From Arthrobacter alpinus (GTDB lineage Bacteria > Actinomycetota > Actinomycetes > Actinomycetales > Micrococcaceae): a stretch of DNA of 64,000 bases. A program made the position numbers and the translations under genes. This document shows positions 1 to 8,920 of this stretch, in pieces. The notes under the pieces were generated by a model, which searched no databases, had not been told where the DNA came from, and saw only the letters and a list, made by a program, of their open reading frames with translations. The stretch covers positions 3,844,001 to 3,908,000 of the forward strand of contig NZ_FNTV01000001.1 in assembly GCF_900105965.1 (NCBI RefSeq), in the 5' to 3' direction. Numbering within the stretch: the first letter of the stretch is position 1; each line of letters starts with the position of its first letter.

Positions 1-636
1 CGGCAACAATGCCTTGCCGCGCTGAACCAAGGTCACGGCCACCCCCATGATGGCGAGCATGGATGCAAATTCGCAGCCAATGTAGCCGCCACCGAGAATG
101 AGCAGACTCTCAGGAAGCTCGGCCAGCTCAAGGATCGTGGTGCTCGTTAAGGGTTGTGTGGCCCGGAGACCGGGAATGTCTGGAACCAGTGGCACCATCC
201 CCGTGTTAATCACAACTTTGGTGCCGCGCAGCGTGCGGTGAGTGCCGGCGTCGTCAGTCACCTCAACCGTGCGGGGTCCGGTGAACCGGGCCTCGCCAAT
301 CACCAATTCCATGCCCGAGGCCAGGAAAGATTTGCGTTGGCCAGCCACCATGGTGGCCACCACCGATTCTTTGTGGGCGCGCAACAAGGCGAGATCAATG
401 GCAGGGGTCCCGCCATCCAGGATGCCGAACTCGGCGGCCCGGCGCGCGGTAGCCAGAAGTCGTGCACTGTTGACAAGGGTTTTGGTGGGGATGCAGGCCA
501 CATTGATGCACGTGCCGCCGATCATGCCACGCTCAACCATGGCAACCCGTTGGCCGCCGGCCGCCGAATCCATGGCCAGCGACTTGCCAGCTTTCCCGCC
601 ACCAATCACCAGCAGATCAAATTCCTCCAGAGCCAT
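1..636 (-). CDS. Pyridine nucleotide-disulfide oxidoreductase, class I (partial, C-terminus outside window)
   Basis: The 212 visible codons read leftwards off the window edge. The N-terminus has an FAD-binding GGGKAG glycine motif (residues 12-17) and the redox-active pair in GGTCINVACIPTK (Cys43 and Cys48, spacing C-x4-C), the signature of dihydrolipoamide dehydrogenase, mercuric reductase and glutathione/mycothione reductase relatives. A second glycine motif, LGGGYIG, begins the NAD(P) domain near residue 180. The ATG is preceded by a good GGAAGGAA ribosome site. The dimerisation domain that separates the subfamilies is missing, so substrate cannot be fixed. The threonine in CIPTK and alanine before the second Cys differ slightly from classical Lpd (CxxxGCIPSK), which favours an Lpd-like family of unknown substrate over a pyruvate dehydrogenase E3. 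Confidence 0.85.
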   Translation of the reverse strand, partial: MALEEFDLLVIGGGKAGKSLAMDSAAGGQRVAMVERGMIGGTCINVACIPTKTLVNSARLLATARRAAEFGILDGGTPAIDLALLRAHKESVVATMVAGQRKSFLASGMELVIGEARFTGPRTVEVTDDAGTHRTLRGTKVVINTGMVPLVPDIPGLRATQPLTSTTILELAELPESLLILGGGYIGCEFASMLAIMGVAVTLVQRGKALLP

Positions 637-677
637 GGGCGTTCCTTCCCTTTATTCGCTTGAGGTTGTTCTTCAAG

Positions 678-1682
678 TTATCCCTGGACCGGGGCGGTTC
701 GGCGCAACTTGGACGTGCGGCGGTAGTTAATCAGCATGTCCACGATCAAGATGCTCAAGGCTACCCAGACAATCGAGAAGCCTATCCACCGTTCCACGCT
801 CATGTGCTCGCCCAGAAGATTGATGGCCACAAGGAACTGAATCAGCGGGGTCATGAACTGCAGCAAGCCTATTCCGGTCATGGACAACCGGCTGGCTGAG
901 GCGCCAAAGAACAACAGCGGAACGGCAGTGACAATGCCGGCAGAGGCCATGAGCCAGAAGTGGCCGGGGCCCAAGCCCGTCAACGTGGCCTGCCCCAGGA
1001 CGGTCACCACCACCATGGCGGCCACGGCAAACGGGGTTAGCACCGCGGTTTCAACGCTCAGGCTCGTGATGGCATCGACCTTGCCGCCCACACGGTTCTT
1101 TACGAATCCGTAGGTTCCGAAGCTTGCGGCCAACACCAGCGCAATCCATGGCAACTTGCCATAACTGAACGTCAAGACCACCACCGCCACGAAACCGATG
1201 CCCACGGCTACCCACTGCAGAGGCCGGAGCTTCTCCTTCAGCACGATGACCCCGATCAACACGGACACCAGGGGATTGATGAAGTAGCCAAGAGAGGCCT
1301 CGATGGCGTTGCCACTTGTTACGGCAAAGACATAGGTCAACCAGTTAATGACAATCAAAAACCCAGCAATTGTCAGCGTTCCCAGAATGCGACGGCTCTT
1401 GAACGCCGTCGCCATTTTCCCCCAACCGCGGCTGAGCGTAATGATCAGGGCGCAGAAGATCAGCGACCAGACCACTCGATTGGCAACAATTTCGATGCTG
1501 TTGGCCGGTAGGAGAAGCATGAAGTAGATGGGCATCATGCCCCACAGGCCATAGGCTCCAACGCCATAAAGGACGCCCGTCGCGGCTTCTGATCTTGCCG
1601 GCTTGGCGGTCTTCGGGTGGTTGGTGGGAATGCGGTCTGTCTTAGCTTGGCTGGGAGTCACAATCCCCATAACAACACTCAT
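678..1682 (-). CDS. rarD: EamA/RarD-type permease
   Basis: Predicted inner-membrane protein of 334 residues with about ten hydrophobic helices, the usual layout of the RarD branch of the drug/metabolite transporter superfamily. The start of the hydrophobic core (GVLYGVGAYGLWGMMPIYF) and the following helix ending in NRVVWS are typical of RarD. Family members are called chloramphenicol-sensitive proteins, but substrates are mostly unproven. About 35 polar residues precede helix 1, so Met5 or a later start is possible; no strong ribosome site precedes Met1. It is transcribed leftwards with the disulfide oxidoreductase 41 nt downstream, possibly as one unit. Confidence 0.85.
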   Translation of the reverse strand: MSVVMGIVTPSQAKTDRIPTNHPKTAKPARSEAATGVLYGVGAYGLWGMMPIYFMLLLPANSIEIVANRVVWSLIFCALIITLSRGWGKMATAFKSRRILGTLTIAGFLIVINWLTYVFAVTSGNAIEASLGYFINPLVSVLIGVIVLKEKLRPLQWVAVGIGFVAVVVLTFSYGKLPWIALVLAASFGTYGFVKNRVGGKVDAITSLSVETAVLTPFAVAAMVVVTVLGQATLTGLGPGHFWLMASAGIVTAVPLLFFGASASRLSMTGIGLLQFMTPLIQFLVAINLLGEHMSVERWIGFSIVWVALSILIVDMLINYRRTSKLRRTAPVQG

Positions 1683-1865
1683 GACGTTTATAGTCCACGG
1701 CCACTTGGCATTGATTGGACATGGCGGTAATGGAAAACGGCGCGATCAACGGGCCCTGCAACCCAAATGGCACAGGAACGGAGCGCAAAATTGGTGCCCG
1801 GGTGTGCAACAGTTGATCCAGTACTAGGCTGATGTTGCGCTTCACAGTTCGGAAGGACTCCTTTC

Positions 1866-3284
1866 TTGGCTACTCACCTCGCCCCTCGCCCGTTCCGCGT
1901 CGCCATTATTGGTTCCGGACCGGCCGGTGTCTATGCGGCCGACATCTTGACCAAGTCTCAAGAAGTATCCGGCGGCGACGTCCATGTCAGTATTGATCTA
2001 TTTGAGTCCCAGCCTGCCCCGTATGGCCTCATCCGCTACGGTGTTGCACCCGACCACCCGCGGATCAAGGGCATCATGAACGCCCTCCACAAGGTGCTGG
2101 ACCGTGGCGACATCCGTTTTTTCGGCAATGTCACGTACGGACGGGACGTGACATTGTCCGAGCTGCGTTCCTTCTATGACGCCATCATCTTCGCCACGGG
2201 CGCTACGAAGGACGCCGTGCTCGATATCCCCGGCATAGAGCTGGATGGCTCCTACGGTGGTGCAGACTTTGTCTCCTGGTACGACGGCCACCCGGATGTT
2301 TCCCGCGAATGGCCGCTGACCGCGAAGGAAATTGCCGTGATTGGCAATGGCAACGTGGCCCTGGATGTTGCACGCGTGTTGTCCAAACACGCTGATGATC
2401 TGCTGACCACCGAGATCCCGGACAATGTTTATGCCGGCCTGTTGGCCTCGCCCGTGACCGACGTGCATGTGTTCGGCCGCCGAGGCCCAGCACAGGTGAA
2501 GTTCACCCCTCTGGAACTGCGCGAACTCTCACATTCCCGCGACGTTGACATTGTCCTCTATGAGGAGGACTTTGATTTCGACGAAGCCTCGGACGCTGCC
2601 ATCAAGAGCAACAACCAGATCAAAATCATGGTCAATACACTCACCAACTGGCTGGTTGAGCAAGACGAGCGAGACTCCAAAACCCCTGCCTCACGCCGTC
2701 TACACCTACACTTCCTGCACACCCCGGTGGAGATTGTCGGCACGGAAGGCAAGGTCTCAGGCATCCGTTTTGAGCGTAATGAGCTTGACGGGACAGGAAA
2801 CGTTCGCGGCACGGGGGAGTTTATCGACTACCCGGTGCAGGCCGTGTATCGGGCCGTAGGCTACTTCGGTTCCGAACTCCCGGAGGTTGGCTTTGACGCC
2901 CGCCGCGGCATCATCCCTAACGACGGCGGGCGCGTGGTGGATGCCAACGGCACCCAGGTGCCAGGGCTGTATGCAACGGGGTGGATTAAGCGAGGTCCTG
3001 TTGGTCTCATTGGGCACACCAAAGGTGATGCCTTGGAAACCATCGGCTGCCTCCTGGAAGACAGGAGCGGACTTCCCGTTCCGGAACGGCCAGGTGAATC
3101 TGAAATCGTCAATTTGCTGGAATCCCGGGGCGTTGAGTACACAACGTGGGAGGGTTGGAGCAGGCTCGATGCCCATGAGAAAGACTTGGGTGCAAGCTTC
3201 ATCCCGGCGTCCGGCCTTGACATAGTTCGGGAGCGCGTCAAGGTTGTGGATCGCGATGAGATGGTGAAGATCTCCAGAACGTAG
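1866..3284 (+). CDS. fprA: FAD-dependent ferredoxin-NADP+ reductase (adrenodoxin reductase type)
   Basis: 472 residues, close to mycobacterial FprA (about 456). The enzyme moves electrons between NADPH and ferredoxin for P450 or other iron-sulfur partners in the cytoplasm. Visible motifs are GSGPAG (FAD, residues 16-21), the PAPYGLIRYGVAPDH segment, NADP-binding GNGNVALDVAR near residue 160, and the C-terminal GWIKRGPVGLIGHTKGDA block. These are characteristic of the adrenodoxin reductase/FprA branch rather than plant-type FNR. The start is TTG at 1866 with GGAAGGA 9-15 nt upstream. No ferredoxin or P450 gene lies beside it in this window. Confidence 0.92.
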   Translation: MATHLAPRPFRVAIIGSGPAGVYAADILTKSQEVSGGDVHVSIDLFESQPAPYGLIRYGVAPDHPRIKGIMNALHKVLDRGDIRFFGNVTYGRDVTLSELRSFYDAIIFATGATKDAVLDIPGIELDGSYGGADFVSWYDGHPDVSREWPLTAKEIAVIGNGNVALDVARVLSKHADDLLTTEIPDNVYAGLLASPVTDVHVFGRRGPAQVKFTPLELRELSHSRDVDIVLYEEDFDFDEASDAAIKSNNQIKIMVNTLTNWLVEQDERDSKTPASRRLHLHFLHTPVEIVGTEGKVSGIRFERNELDGTGNVRGTGEFIDYPVQAVYRAVGYFGSELPEVGFDARRGIIPNDGGRVVDANGTQVPGLYATGWIKRGPVGLIGHTKGDALETIGCLLEDRSGLPVPERPGESEIVNLLESRGVEYTTWEGWSRLDAHEKDLGASFIPASGLDIVRERVKVVDRDEMVKISRT

Positions 3285-3420
3285 ACGCCGCGCTCGCAGC
3301 CACCTCAACGTCCTTCAAAACTTTCGATCGTTTTTCTCGTCACGATTGCTCACGGCTCCACTCTCAATACATGACCAAACCGGAATTGCGGTTGGCATGA
3401 GGGAAAGCAGTGAGCTACAC

Positions 3421-5274
3421 ATGATGAGAAGAAACCTTTGGCGGGGACACAAAGTGGCGGGAGTCGTTGCGGCCGTGGCCGTTGCGGGCACGATGGCGGC
3501 AAGTGCTTTGCCGGCTATCGCAAGTCCCGATTCATCCTCCGTTGTGTCGGCAGCTGCCAGCGTGTCGCCCAACCCGGCGTTGCCGCAGAAATGTGGGCTG
3601 AATCTTGCCCTGGTTTTTGACCTTTCAAACTCCATGAGCGATTCCGATGTCAGCACGGTCAAGTCAGCCAGCGCTGAGGCAGTTGCGGCATTGTCCGGCA
3701 CGGGAACGACCATGGGTGTCTACAGCTTCGCAACTTTCGCCAAGCAGGAACTCACCGCCACCTCCTTGGCCTCGGAACAAGGCGCCGCAAGCGTAGTCAG
3801 CAGCATTAATGCCCTGACTCGCCCAGGCGATGCCAATACCTGGCACGGTGGCACCAACTGGCAGCAGGGTCTGAAGATTGTTCCCGAGGACACCTATGAC
3901 GGCGTGATCTTCTTTACCGACGGCGTGCCCACCTTCTACGGTGCAAATCCCCTGAACCAGAGTGGCAACGGAACCAATGGCACTGGTGGCACCGGAAACG
4001 ATTCGGCCGGCAACCCCGCTGAGTCGCTAAATGCGGCTATCCCAGAGGCGAATGTGCTCAAGGACTCCGGAACCCGAATCATCGGCGTGGGTGTCAGGGG
4101 CGCCGACGCCGATCGTCTGTCGCAGATCACCGGTCCCGTTCCCGATTCCGATTTCTACACCACCAACTATGACCAGTTGGCTGCGACCCTCAAGGACATC
4201 GCAACGGCCGGATGCACAGGAACGCTGAACATAAACAAGTCCGTTGAGGCCCACGATTCCACGGCCACGACACCCGGTGAAGGCTGGGTATTTGATGCTT
4301 TTGCCGATGGATCCGAGACGAAAACCCTCACCACCAACGTCAACGGTCAGGCCGGAATGAGCCTGAACTTCCCCGCACAGGAACCGGTCACCGTGACCAT
4401 CAAGGAACGGCAGCAGGACGGCTACACGGTTGTGCAGAAAAGCGGCTACAACGCTGTATGCACCCGAGATGGCCAGCCACTTGAGGTGGTCAACACCGGC
4501 GACGCCGGAAATGTCGGCTTTGCTATCACGGCCACAGCCGGCTCCATCACCTCGTGCACGGTTACCAACAAGGCGCCGGTCAAGTCCTGGACGATGGAGA
4601 AGTCCTCTGACACGGACGGCACCGTCAACCCAGGTGAAACCATCACCTACTCCGTAACAGCGAGCAACACGGGCGAACAGGCTGTAGACGGCATCTCCTT
4701 CCGCGATGACCTGACAGCTGTTTTGGAGCACGCCACCTACGTCACGGGTTCGGCGACCCTGGCCATCGGCGGAGCTGCTGGCACCGCTGTGTCAGATCCA
4801 TTGGCAGGCATTCTTTCGGCAGGCCCCCTCACCTTGGCAAAAGGGCAATCAGCTCTCCTGACTTACCAAGTCAAGGTCAACGGCGACGCCTTCAATGCAA
4901 CACTTATCAACGCCGTCACGGGTACCGGAGAGGTCCCGCCTTCCGCCTGTGTCCAGGAGCTCCCCTGCACCACCACGGACATTGTTCCGCCACAGCCCAC
5001 CGTGACACCGGAGCCGACTGAGACGCCGACCGTGACACCGGAGCCGGCTGAGACGCCGAGTCCCTCAGTAATTCCCTCCGCCCCGGGTACACCGAAAGCC
5101 TTGGTGGTGCCAGTAACTCCGGCTGCGCCTTCAACATCGATCGCGCCAGCATCGGCTGGAGATGACTTGGCTTACACAGGATCCTCCGCAGCACTGCCAG
5201 CAGTTCTTGGTGGCCTGTTGCTGATTGGTGGCTTGTTGCTCCTGGCTCTTCGACGAACTCGCCGGGCACACTAG
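3421..5274 (+). CDS. Von Willebrand factor A surface protein with DUF11-like domain and LAxTG sorting signal
   Basis: 617 residues from the ATG at 3421, which puts a positive N-terminus and hydrophobic signal peptide (about residues 12-34) in place. A longer frame from TTG 3346 exists but lacks a ribosome site. A vWA domain follows with a complete metal-ion-adhesion motif DLSNS (Asp67, Ser69, Ser71) and a later FFTDGVP strand. Next come a SpaA-like segment, a DUF11-type repeat (TITYSVTASNTGEQ) and a Thr/Pro/Glu stalk. The C-terminus has LAYTG, a hydrophobic helix and RRTRR, which is a sortase signal of the LAxTG type used by class E sortases of high-GC actinobacteria. It is therefore probably a wall-anchored adhesin. 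No sortase gene is in the window. The next gene encodes a tethered sigma factor with a similar stalk. Confidence 0.85.
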   Translation: MMRRNLWRGHKVAGVVAAVAVAGTMAASALPAIASPDSSSVVSAAASVSPNPALPQKCGLNLALVFDLSNSMSDSDVSTVKSASAEAVAALSGTGTTMGVYSFATFAKQELTATSLASEQGAASVVSSINALTRPGDANTWHGGTNWQQGLKIVPEDTYDGVIFFTDGVPTFYGANPLNQSGNGTNGTGGTGNDSAGNPAESLNAAIPEANVLKDSGTRIIGVGVRGADADRLSQITGPVPDSDFYTTNYDQLAATLKDIATAGCTGTLNINKSVEAHDSTATTPGEGWVFDAFADGSETKTLTTNVNGQAGMSLNFPAQEPVTVTIKERQQDGYTVVQKSGYNAVCTRDGQPLEVVNTGDAGNVGFAITATAGSITSCTVTNKAPVKSWTMEKSSDTDGTVNPGETITYSVTASNTGEQAVDGISFRDDLTAVLEHATYVTGSATLAIGGAAGTAVSDPLAGILSAGPLTLAKGQSALLTYQVKVNGDAFNATLINAVTGTGEVPPSACVQELPCTTTDIVPPQPTVTPEPTETPTVTPEPAETPSPSVIPSAPGTPKALVVPVTPAAPSTSIAPASAGDDLAYTGSSAALPAVLGGLLLIGGLLLLALRRTRRAH

Positions 5275-5300
5275 AGAACCATTGCACCAGTAAGTTGGCC

Positions 5301-5341
5301 GTCGCGGGCTGCCCAGAGAACTCCTCCGGGCAGCCCGCGAC
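5301..5341 (+). terminator. Hairpin terminator candidate after the vWA gene
   Basis: A perfect 14-bp inverted repeat (5301-5314 with 5328-5341) and 13-nt loop lies 26 nt after the vWA stop codon. There is no T-run, so it may act weakly or only as mRNA 3' end protection. Confidence 0.5.
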
Positions 5342-5500
5342 TTCGGCACTTAACAGCTCCTTGGGGTACCGAAAAAGTTTTCAAAAAGTTATCAATTTTC
5401 GCGTCATGATTTCGCCTTTTGCACTCACAGCTTGGTTCTGGCAGATAGGTAGAATAGCCATGGCTCGGGGGACAGCAGATCGACGAAGGAGTTGAACGCC

Positions 5501-7228
5501 TTGAATGACTTGGGCAAAGAGCTAGACGATGCCTGCACGGCGAACAGTGACGAGCGGTTGATTCAACGAGTCCGAGACGGTGACGCTGGGGCATATGCAG
5601 ATCTCTATGAACGGCATCGTGGCGCAGCCCTGGCCACAGCCCAAAGCTATGCCCGCAACTCAACGGACGCCTCCGATTTTGTTGCCGACGCCTTCGCCAA
5701 TGTCCTGGCGGCCATCCGCAATGGGAACGGTCCCACGGTTTTTTTCCGCGCTTACCTACTCACCACCCTGCGAAGGTTGGCTACTGCCAAGCGCACAGTT
5801 GATGGGCGGCAAGTTGAAGTAGACGATCTTGAATCGGTTATGGCGGTGGAACCGGTCCAAGACCCGGCCGTAGCCTCCTTTGAGCGGGACGTCGTGGGCC
5901 GCTCATTCAAGGACCTGCCGGAACGATGGCAAGCCGTGCTTTGGTACACAGAAGTGGATGGGCTTTCTCCAGCTGCCGTTTCACCCATGCTTGGAATTTC
6001 GGCGAACGCTGTGGCTGCCTTGGCCGTCCGGGCCAGGGAAGGGCTGAAGCAGGCTTATCTGCAGAACCATATTTCCTCCGCCCATGACGGTTGTGCCGAG
6101 TTTTCGAAGCGATTGGGGGCCTACGCCCGGGGTGGGCTAACGCGCGGACGTGCCACTAAAGTGGCGGACCACCTGGAGGGCTGCTTGAAGTGCACCTCCT
6201 TGCTGATGCACATCCAGGATGTCGGCGTTGGCATGAGAACTGTCATTTTTCCTGCAGTGGTGGGTCTTGCCGCGGCTGGGCAAACAAGTGGCTTGATCGC
6301 CGGAGTTGCTTCCGCGCCGCTGACCGGGACCCGAACGCTAGGGTCGGGCACGGCATCGATTGGTGGCGCAGTGATGGTGACAGCCTCCGCCGTTGCCCTG
6401 TCCGGTGCACTCGTGGCCGTTGCCTTGGTGCTTCCAGGAGGAGCCGGGCTTGACAATTCGGACCTTCTGGAGGACTTGTCTGCTGGCGGAGCCAGCGTCC
6501 CGGCGCCGCAATACTGGGCAGCTGCGCCTGAGACAAACCCGGGACAGGCAGTGGAGGGCGAGCTGCCCGGAGTCATTTTCACCACTGTCGCCCCATCAAG
6601 CCCTTCGGAAACAACGCCGGTCCAGGAGCCAACGCCGATTCCCATGCCTGCTGTCGAAATGACCGTCTCACCGGCGCCGGCCTCTCCCTCATCAGGCTCC
6701 GGCGAAACGCCGAATCCGAGGGAAACCCCTACGCAAACGCCCTCCGGGCTACCGACGCCCGCACAGACAACTGTTCCTGAAGTCACGCCGCCGGCGACTG
6801 CAGAGCCGACTCCCGAACCAACGCCGTCGGCCACTGCTGAACCAACGCCCTCACAGGGTCCAACGCCCTCACCGACGCCGTTCACTGCTAGGGGCAAGGT
6901 GCTTGCACAGAATGGTTCGCAGAGCAGGCTTCAAATCGACCTGGTGAATCATGGTCTCGATGTCACCAGCCCCGCCGTCACCTTTTCGATTCCAAGGCTT
7001 TGGGCCGGGCAGGCTGTTCCTGTGACGGCTCCCGTGGGCTGGACATGCGTAGATTCGTCCACCATTTTCACCGTGGGAAGTACTTGCACGGCACCGGCAT
7101 GGGCAGCCGCGGAGGCTCGATTTCTGGTCAGCGTGATGACTCCGATCGTCGCTGATGGGTATTTCGTGAAAATCGACGCATCAGCAGATGGCGCCGAAAA
7201 ATACACCGGGTGGCTGCGACCCAAATAG
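5501..7228 (+). CDS. ECF-like sigma factor fused to zinc-finger, transmembrane segment and extracellular Pro/Thr-rich tail
   Basis: 575 residues, about three times the length of a plain ECF sigma. Region 2 (roughly residues 20-95, with LYERHRG and a YARNSTDASDFVADAF stretch) and region 4 (about 135-190, LPERWQAVLWYTEVDGLSP) are clear. A Cys198...His224-x3-Cys228-x2-Cys231 set follows, the zinc-finger pattern of anti-sigma factors. A strong membrane helix lies near residues 288-314. Then comes about 150 residues of Pro/Thr/Glu-rich stalk and a roughly 100-residue C-terminal domain resembling DUF11 or a beta-sandwich. The inferred topology places the sigma part inside and the tail outside, so release probably needs proteolysis. 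TTG 5501 is preferred over TTG 5492 because AAGGAG (5486-5491) is then 9 nt away. It lies downstream of the vWA surface protein. Confidence 0.85.
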   Translation: MNDLGKELDDACTANSDERLIQRVRDGDAGAYADLYERHRGAALATAQSYARNSTDASDFVADAFANVLAAIRNGNGPTVFFRAYLLTTLRRLATAKRTVDGRQVEVDDLESVMAVEPVQDPAVASFERDVVGRSFKDLPERWQAVLWYTEVDGLSPAAVSPMLGISANAVAALAVRAREGLKQAYLQNHISSAHDGCAEFSKRLGAYARGGLTRGRATKVADHLEGCLKCTSLLMHIQDVGVGMRTVIFPAVVGLAAAGQTSGLIAGVASAPLTGTRTLGSGTASIGGAVMVTASAVALSGALVAVALVLPGGAGLDNSDLLEDLSAGGASVPAPQYWAAAPETNPGQAVEGELPGVIFTTVAPSSPSETTPVQEPTPIPMPAVEMTVSPAPASPSSGSGETPNPRETPTQTPSGLPTPAQTTVPEVTPPATAEPTPEPTPSATAEPTPSQGPTPSPTPFTARGKVLAQNGSQSRLQIDLVNHGLDVTSPAVTFSIPRLWAGQAVPVTAPVGWTCVDSSTIFTVGSTCTAPAWAAAEARFLVSVMTPIVADGYFVKIDASADGAEKYTGWLRPK

Positions 7229-7355
7229 CTCTGTGACAAAAGATGACAAGATCTTAGTCCCACAATGCGAGATGAAATCTGCCAAATACAATTATTCTGA
7301 TAGTGCTTCGCTATTGTTATTGGGTTCCAAAATACCTGAGGATTAAGCGATTTCC

Positions 7356-8864
7356 ATGAACCTGTTCAGAACCAAATCAATCGAGCATTCCCTCGCCGAT
7401 GCCAAAGAGCCCGGCCATGGTCTCAAGAGATCATTGACTACCTGGGATCTAATGATCATGGGTGTAGCTGTAGCCGTGGGTGCAGGAATCTTCTCGGTCG
7501 GCGCCAATGCGGCGGCGAACCATGCTGGACCTGCCGTGTCCATTTCGTTCATCCTGGCTGCCATCACCTGCGCCTTGGCGATCATGTGTTACGCAGAATT
7601 TGCCACGGCGATCCCTGTTGCCGGCAGTGCTTATGTGTTCACATACGCCACCGTTGGTGAGCTGTTGGCATGGATTATCGGCTGGAATTTGATCCTTGAA
7701 CTTCTCATGGCCGGGTCGGTGATTGCCAAATACTGGGGCATCTACCTGAGCAACTTCTTTGAAGCCGTGAACATAGACGTCCCCTCCAACTTCGCGCTGG
7801 GGCCGGTCACCGTGTTCTGGGGACCGCTGGTTGTAGTTGCCGTCTTCACCTTTGTTTTGGTGATGGGCACCAAGCTGGCGGCGCGTATCAATAACGTGTT
7901 TACGCTGATCAAGATCGGGATTGTCCTGTTCGTGATCGTCGTGGGCTTCTTCTACGTCAAGGCTGAGAACTACACACCGTTCGTGCCCCCGTCCCAACCC
8001 GGCGCAGTCACGGAGACCTCGTGGCAGCTGCAACCGTTCCTGTCTCTAATGACCGGGGCTGAGCCGTCGATCTACGGATTCGCAGGAATCGTCTCGGGCG
8101 CCGCCCTGGTGTTCTTTGCGTTTATTGGGTTCGACGTCGTGGCCACCAGCGCTGAGGAAGTCAAGAACCCGGCCAAGACACTGCCCCGAGGCATCTTTGC
8201 CGGTCTGGCCGTTGTGACGGTCCTGTACATCCTTGTCACCCTGGCGGTCACCGGAATGGTGTCATATGAGGATCTTGCGAAGGCAGATGATCCCTCACTG
8301 TCCACAGCATTCTCACTGGTGGGTGCAGACTGGGCCGTTGTGGTCATCTCCCTGGGGTCCCTGATTGGCCTGACAACTGTCATCATGGTGCTCCTTATGG
8401 GTCTTGCCCGCGTCATGATGGCCATGAGTCGTGACGGACTCCTGCCCCGTGGACTGAGCAAGACCTCGGAAAAGCATTCAACGCCTGCCCGCACCCAGAT
8501 CCTCAGCGGTATTTTCGTTGGAATTCTTGCTGGCTTCACCCCTGTTGAAGTGCTCAGTGAAATGATCAACATCGGTACTCTGAGCGCCTTCGTCATGGTC
8601 AGCATCGGCATCCTGGTCCTCCGCCACAAGCGGCCCGACCTCAAGCCTGCCTTCCGGGTTCCCTTCGGCCCTGTCATCCCTGTTCTTTCGGCACTGCTGT
8701 GCATCTACTTGATGTTGAACCTGGCCACACTGACTTGGGTGTTCTTTGCCATCTGGCTTGCTGTGGGACTCGTGTTCTACTTCAGCTACGGCTATTGGAA
8801 CTCCCGTTTGCGCCGTGAAGAAGCGGCCGGACTCGCGACCACGCAACCCAGCAACCTCGGCTAG
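7356..8864 (+). CDS. APC-superfamily amino acid permease (cationic amino acid transporter type)
   Basis: 502 residues with about 12-13 hydrophobic helices. The first helix carries GVAVAVGAGIFSVG, the substrate-binding GAGIF motif of the amino acid-polyamine-organocation superfamily, and the GFDVVATSAEEVKNP segment is the consensus helix 6-7 region of the CAT/YfnA branch. It probably imports amino acids by proton symport; the substrate cannot be told from sequence. The gene stands alone. The 127-nt upstream gap is AT-rich and shows no structure I recognise. No terminator is obvious downstream. Confidence 0.88.
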   Translation: MNLFRTKSIEHSLADAKEPGHGLKRSLTTWDLMIMGVAVAVGAGIFSVGANAAANHAGPAVSISFILAAITCALAIMCYAEFATAIPVAGSAYVFTYATVGELLAWIIGWNLILELLMAGSVIAKYWGIYLSNFFEAVNIDVPSNFALGPVTVFWGPLVVVAVFTFVLVMGTKLAARINNVFTLIKIGIVLFVIVVGFFYVKAENYTPFVPPSQPGAVTETSWQLQPFLSLMTGAEPSIYGFAGIVSGAALVFFAFIGFDVVATSAEEVKNPAKTLPRGIFAGLAVVTVLYILVTLAVTGMVSYEDLAKADDPSLSTAFSLVGADWAVVVISLGSLIGLTTVIMVLLMGLARVMMAMSRDGLLPRGLSKTSEKHSTPARTQILSGIFVGILAGFTPVEVLSEMINIGTLSAFVMVSIGILVLRHKRPDLKPAFRVPFGPVIPVLSALLCIYLMLNLATLTWVFFAIWLAVGLVFYFSYGYWNSRLRREEAAGLATTQPSNLG

Positions 8865-8920
8865 GGGCCGGCCAAGCGCGGGGCCTCGACGATAGTGAGG
8901 CTCCGCGTACGCTGGAACAT

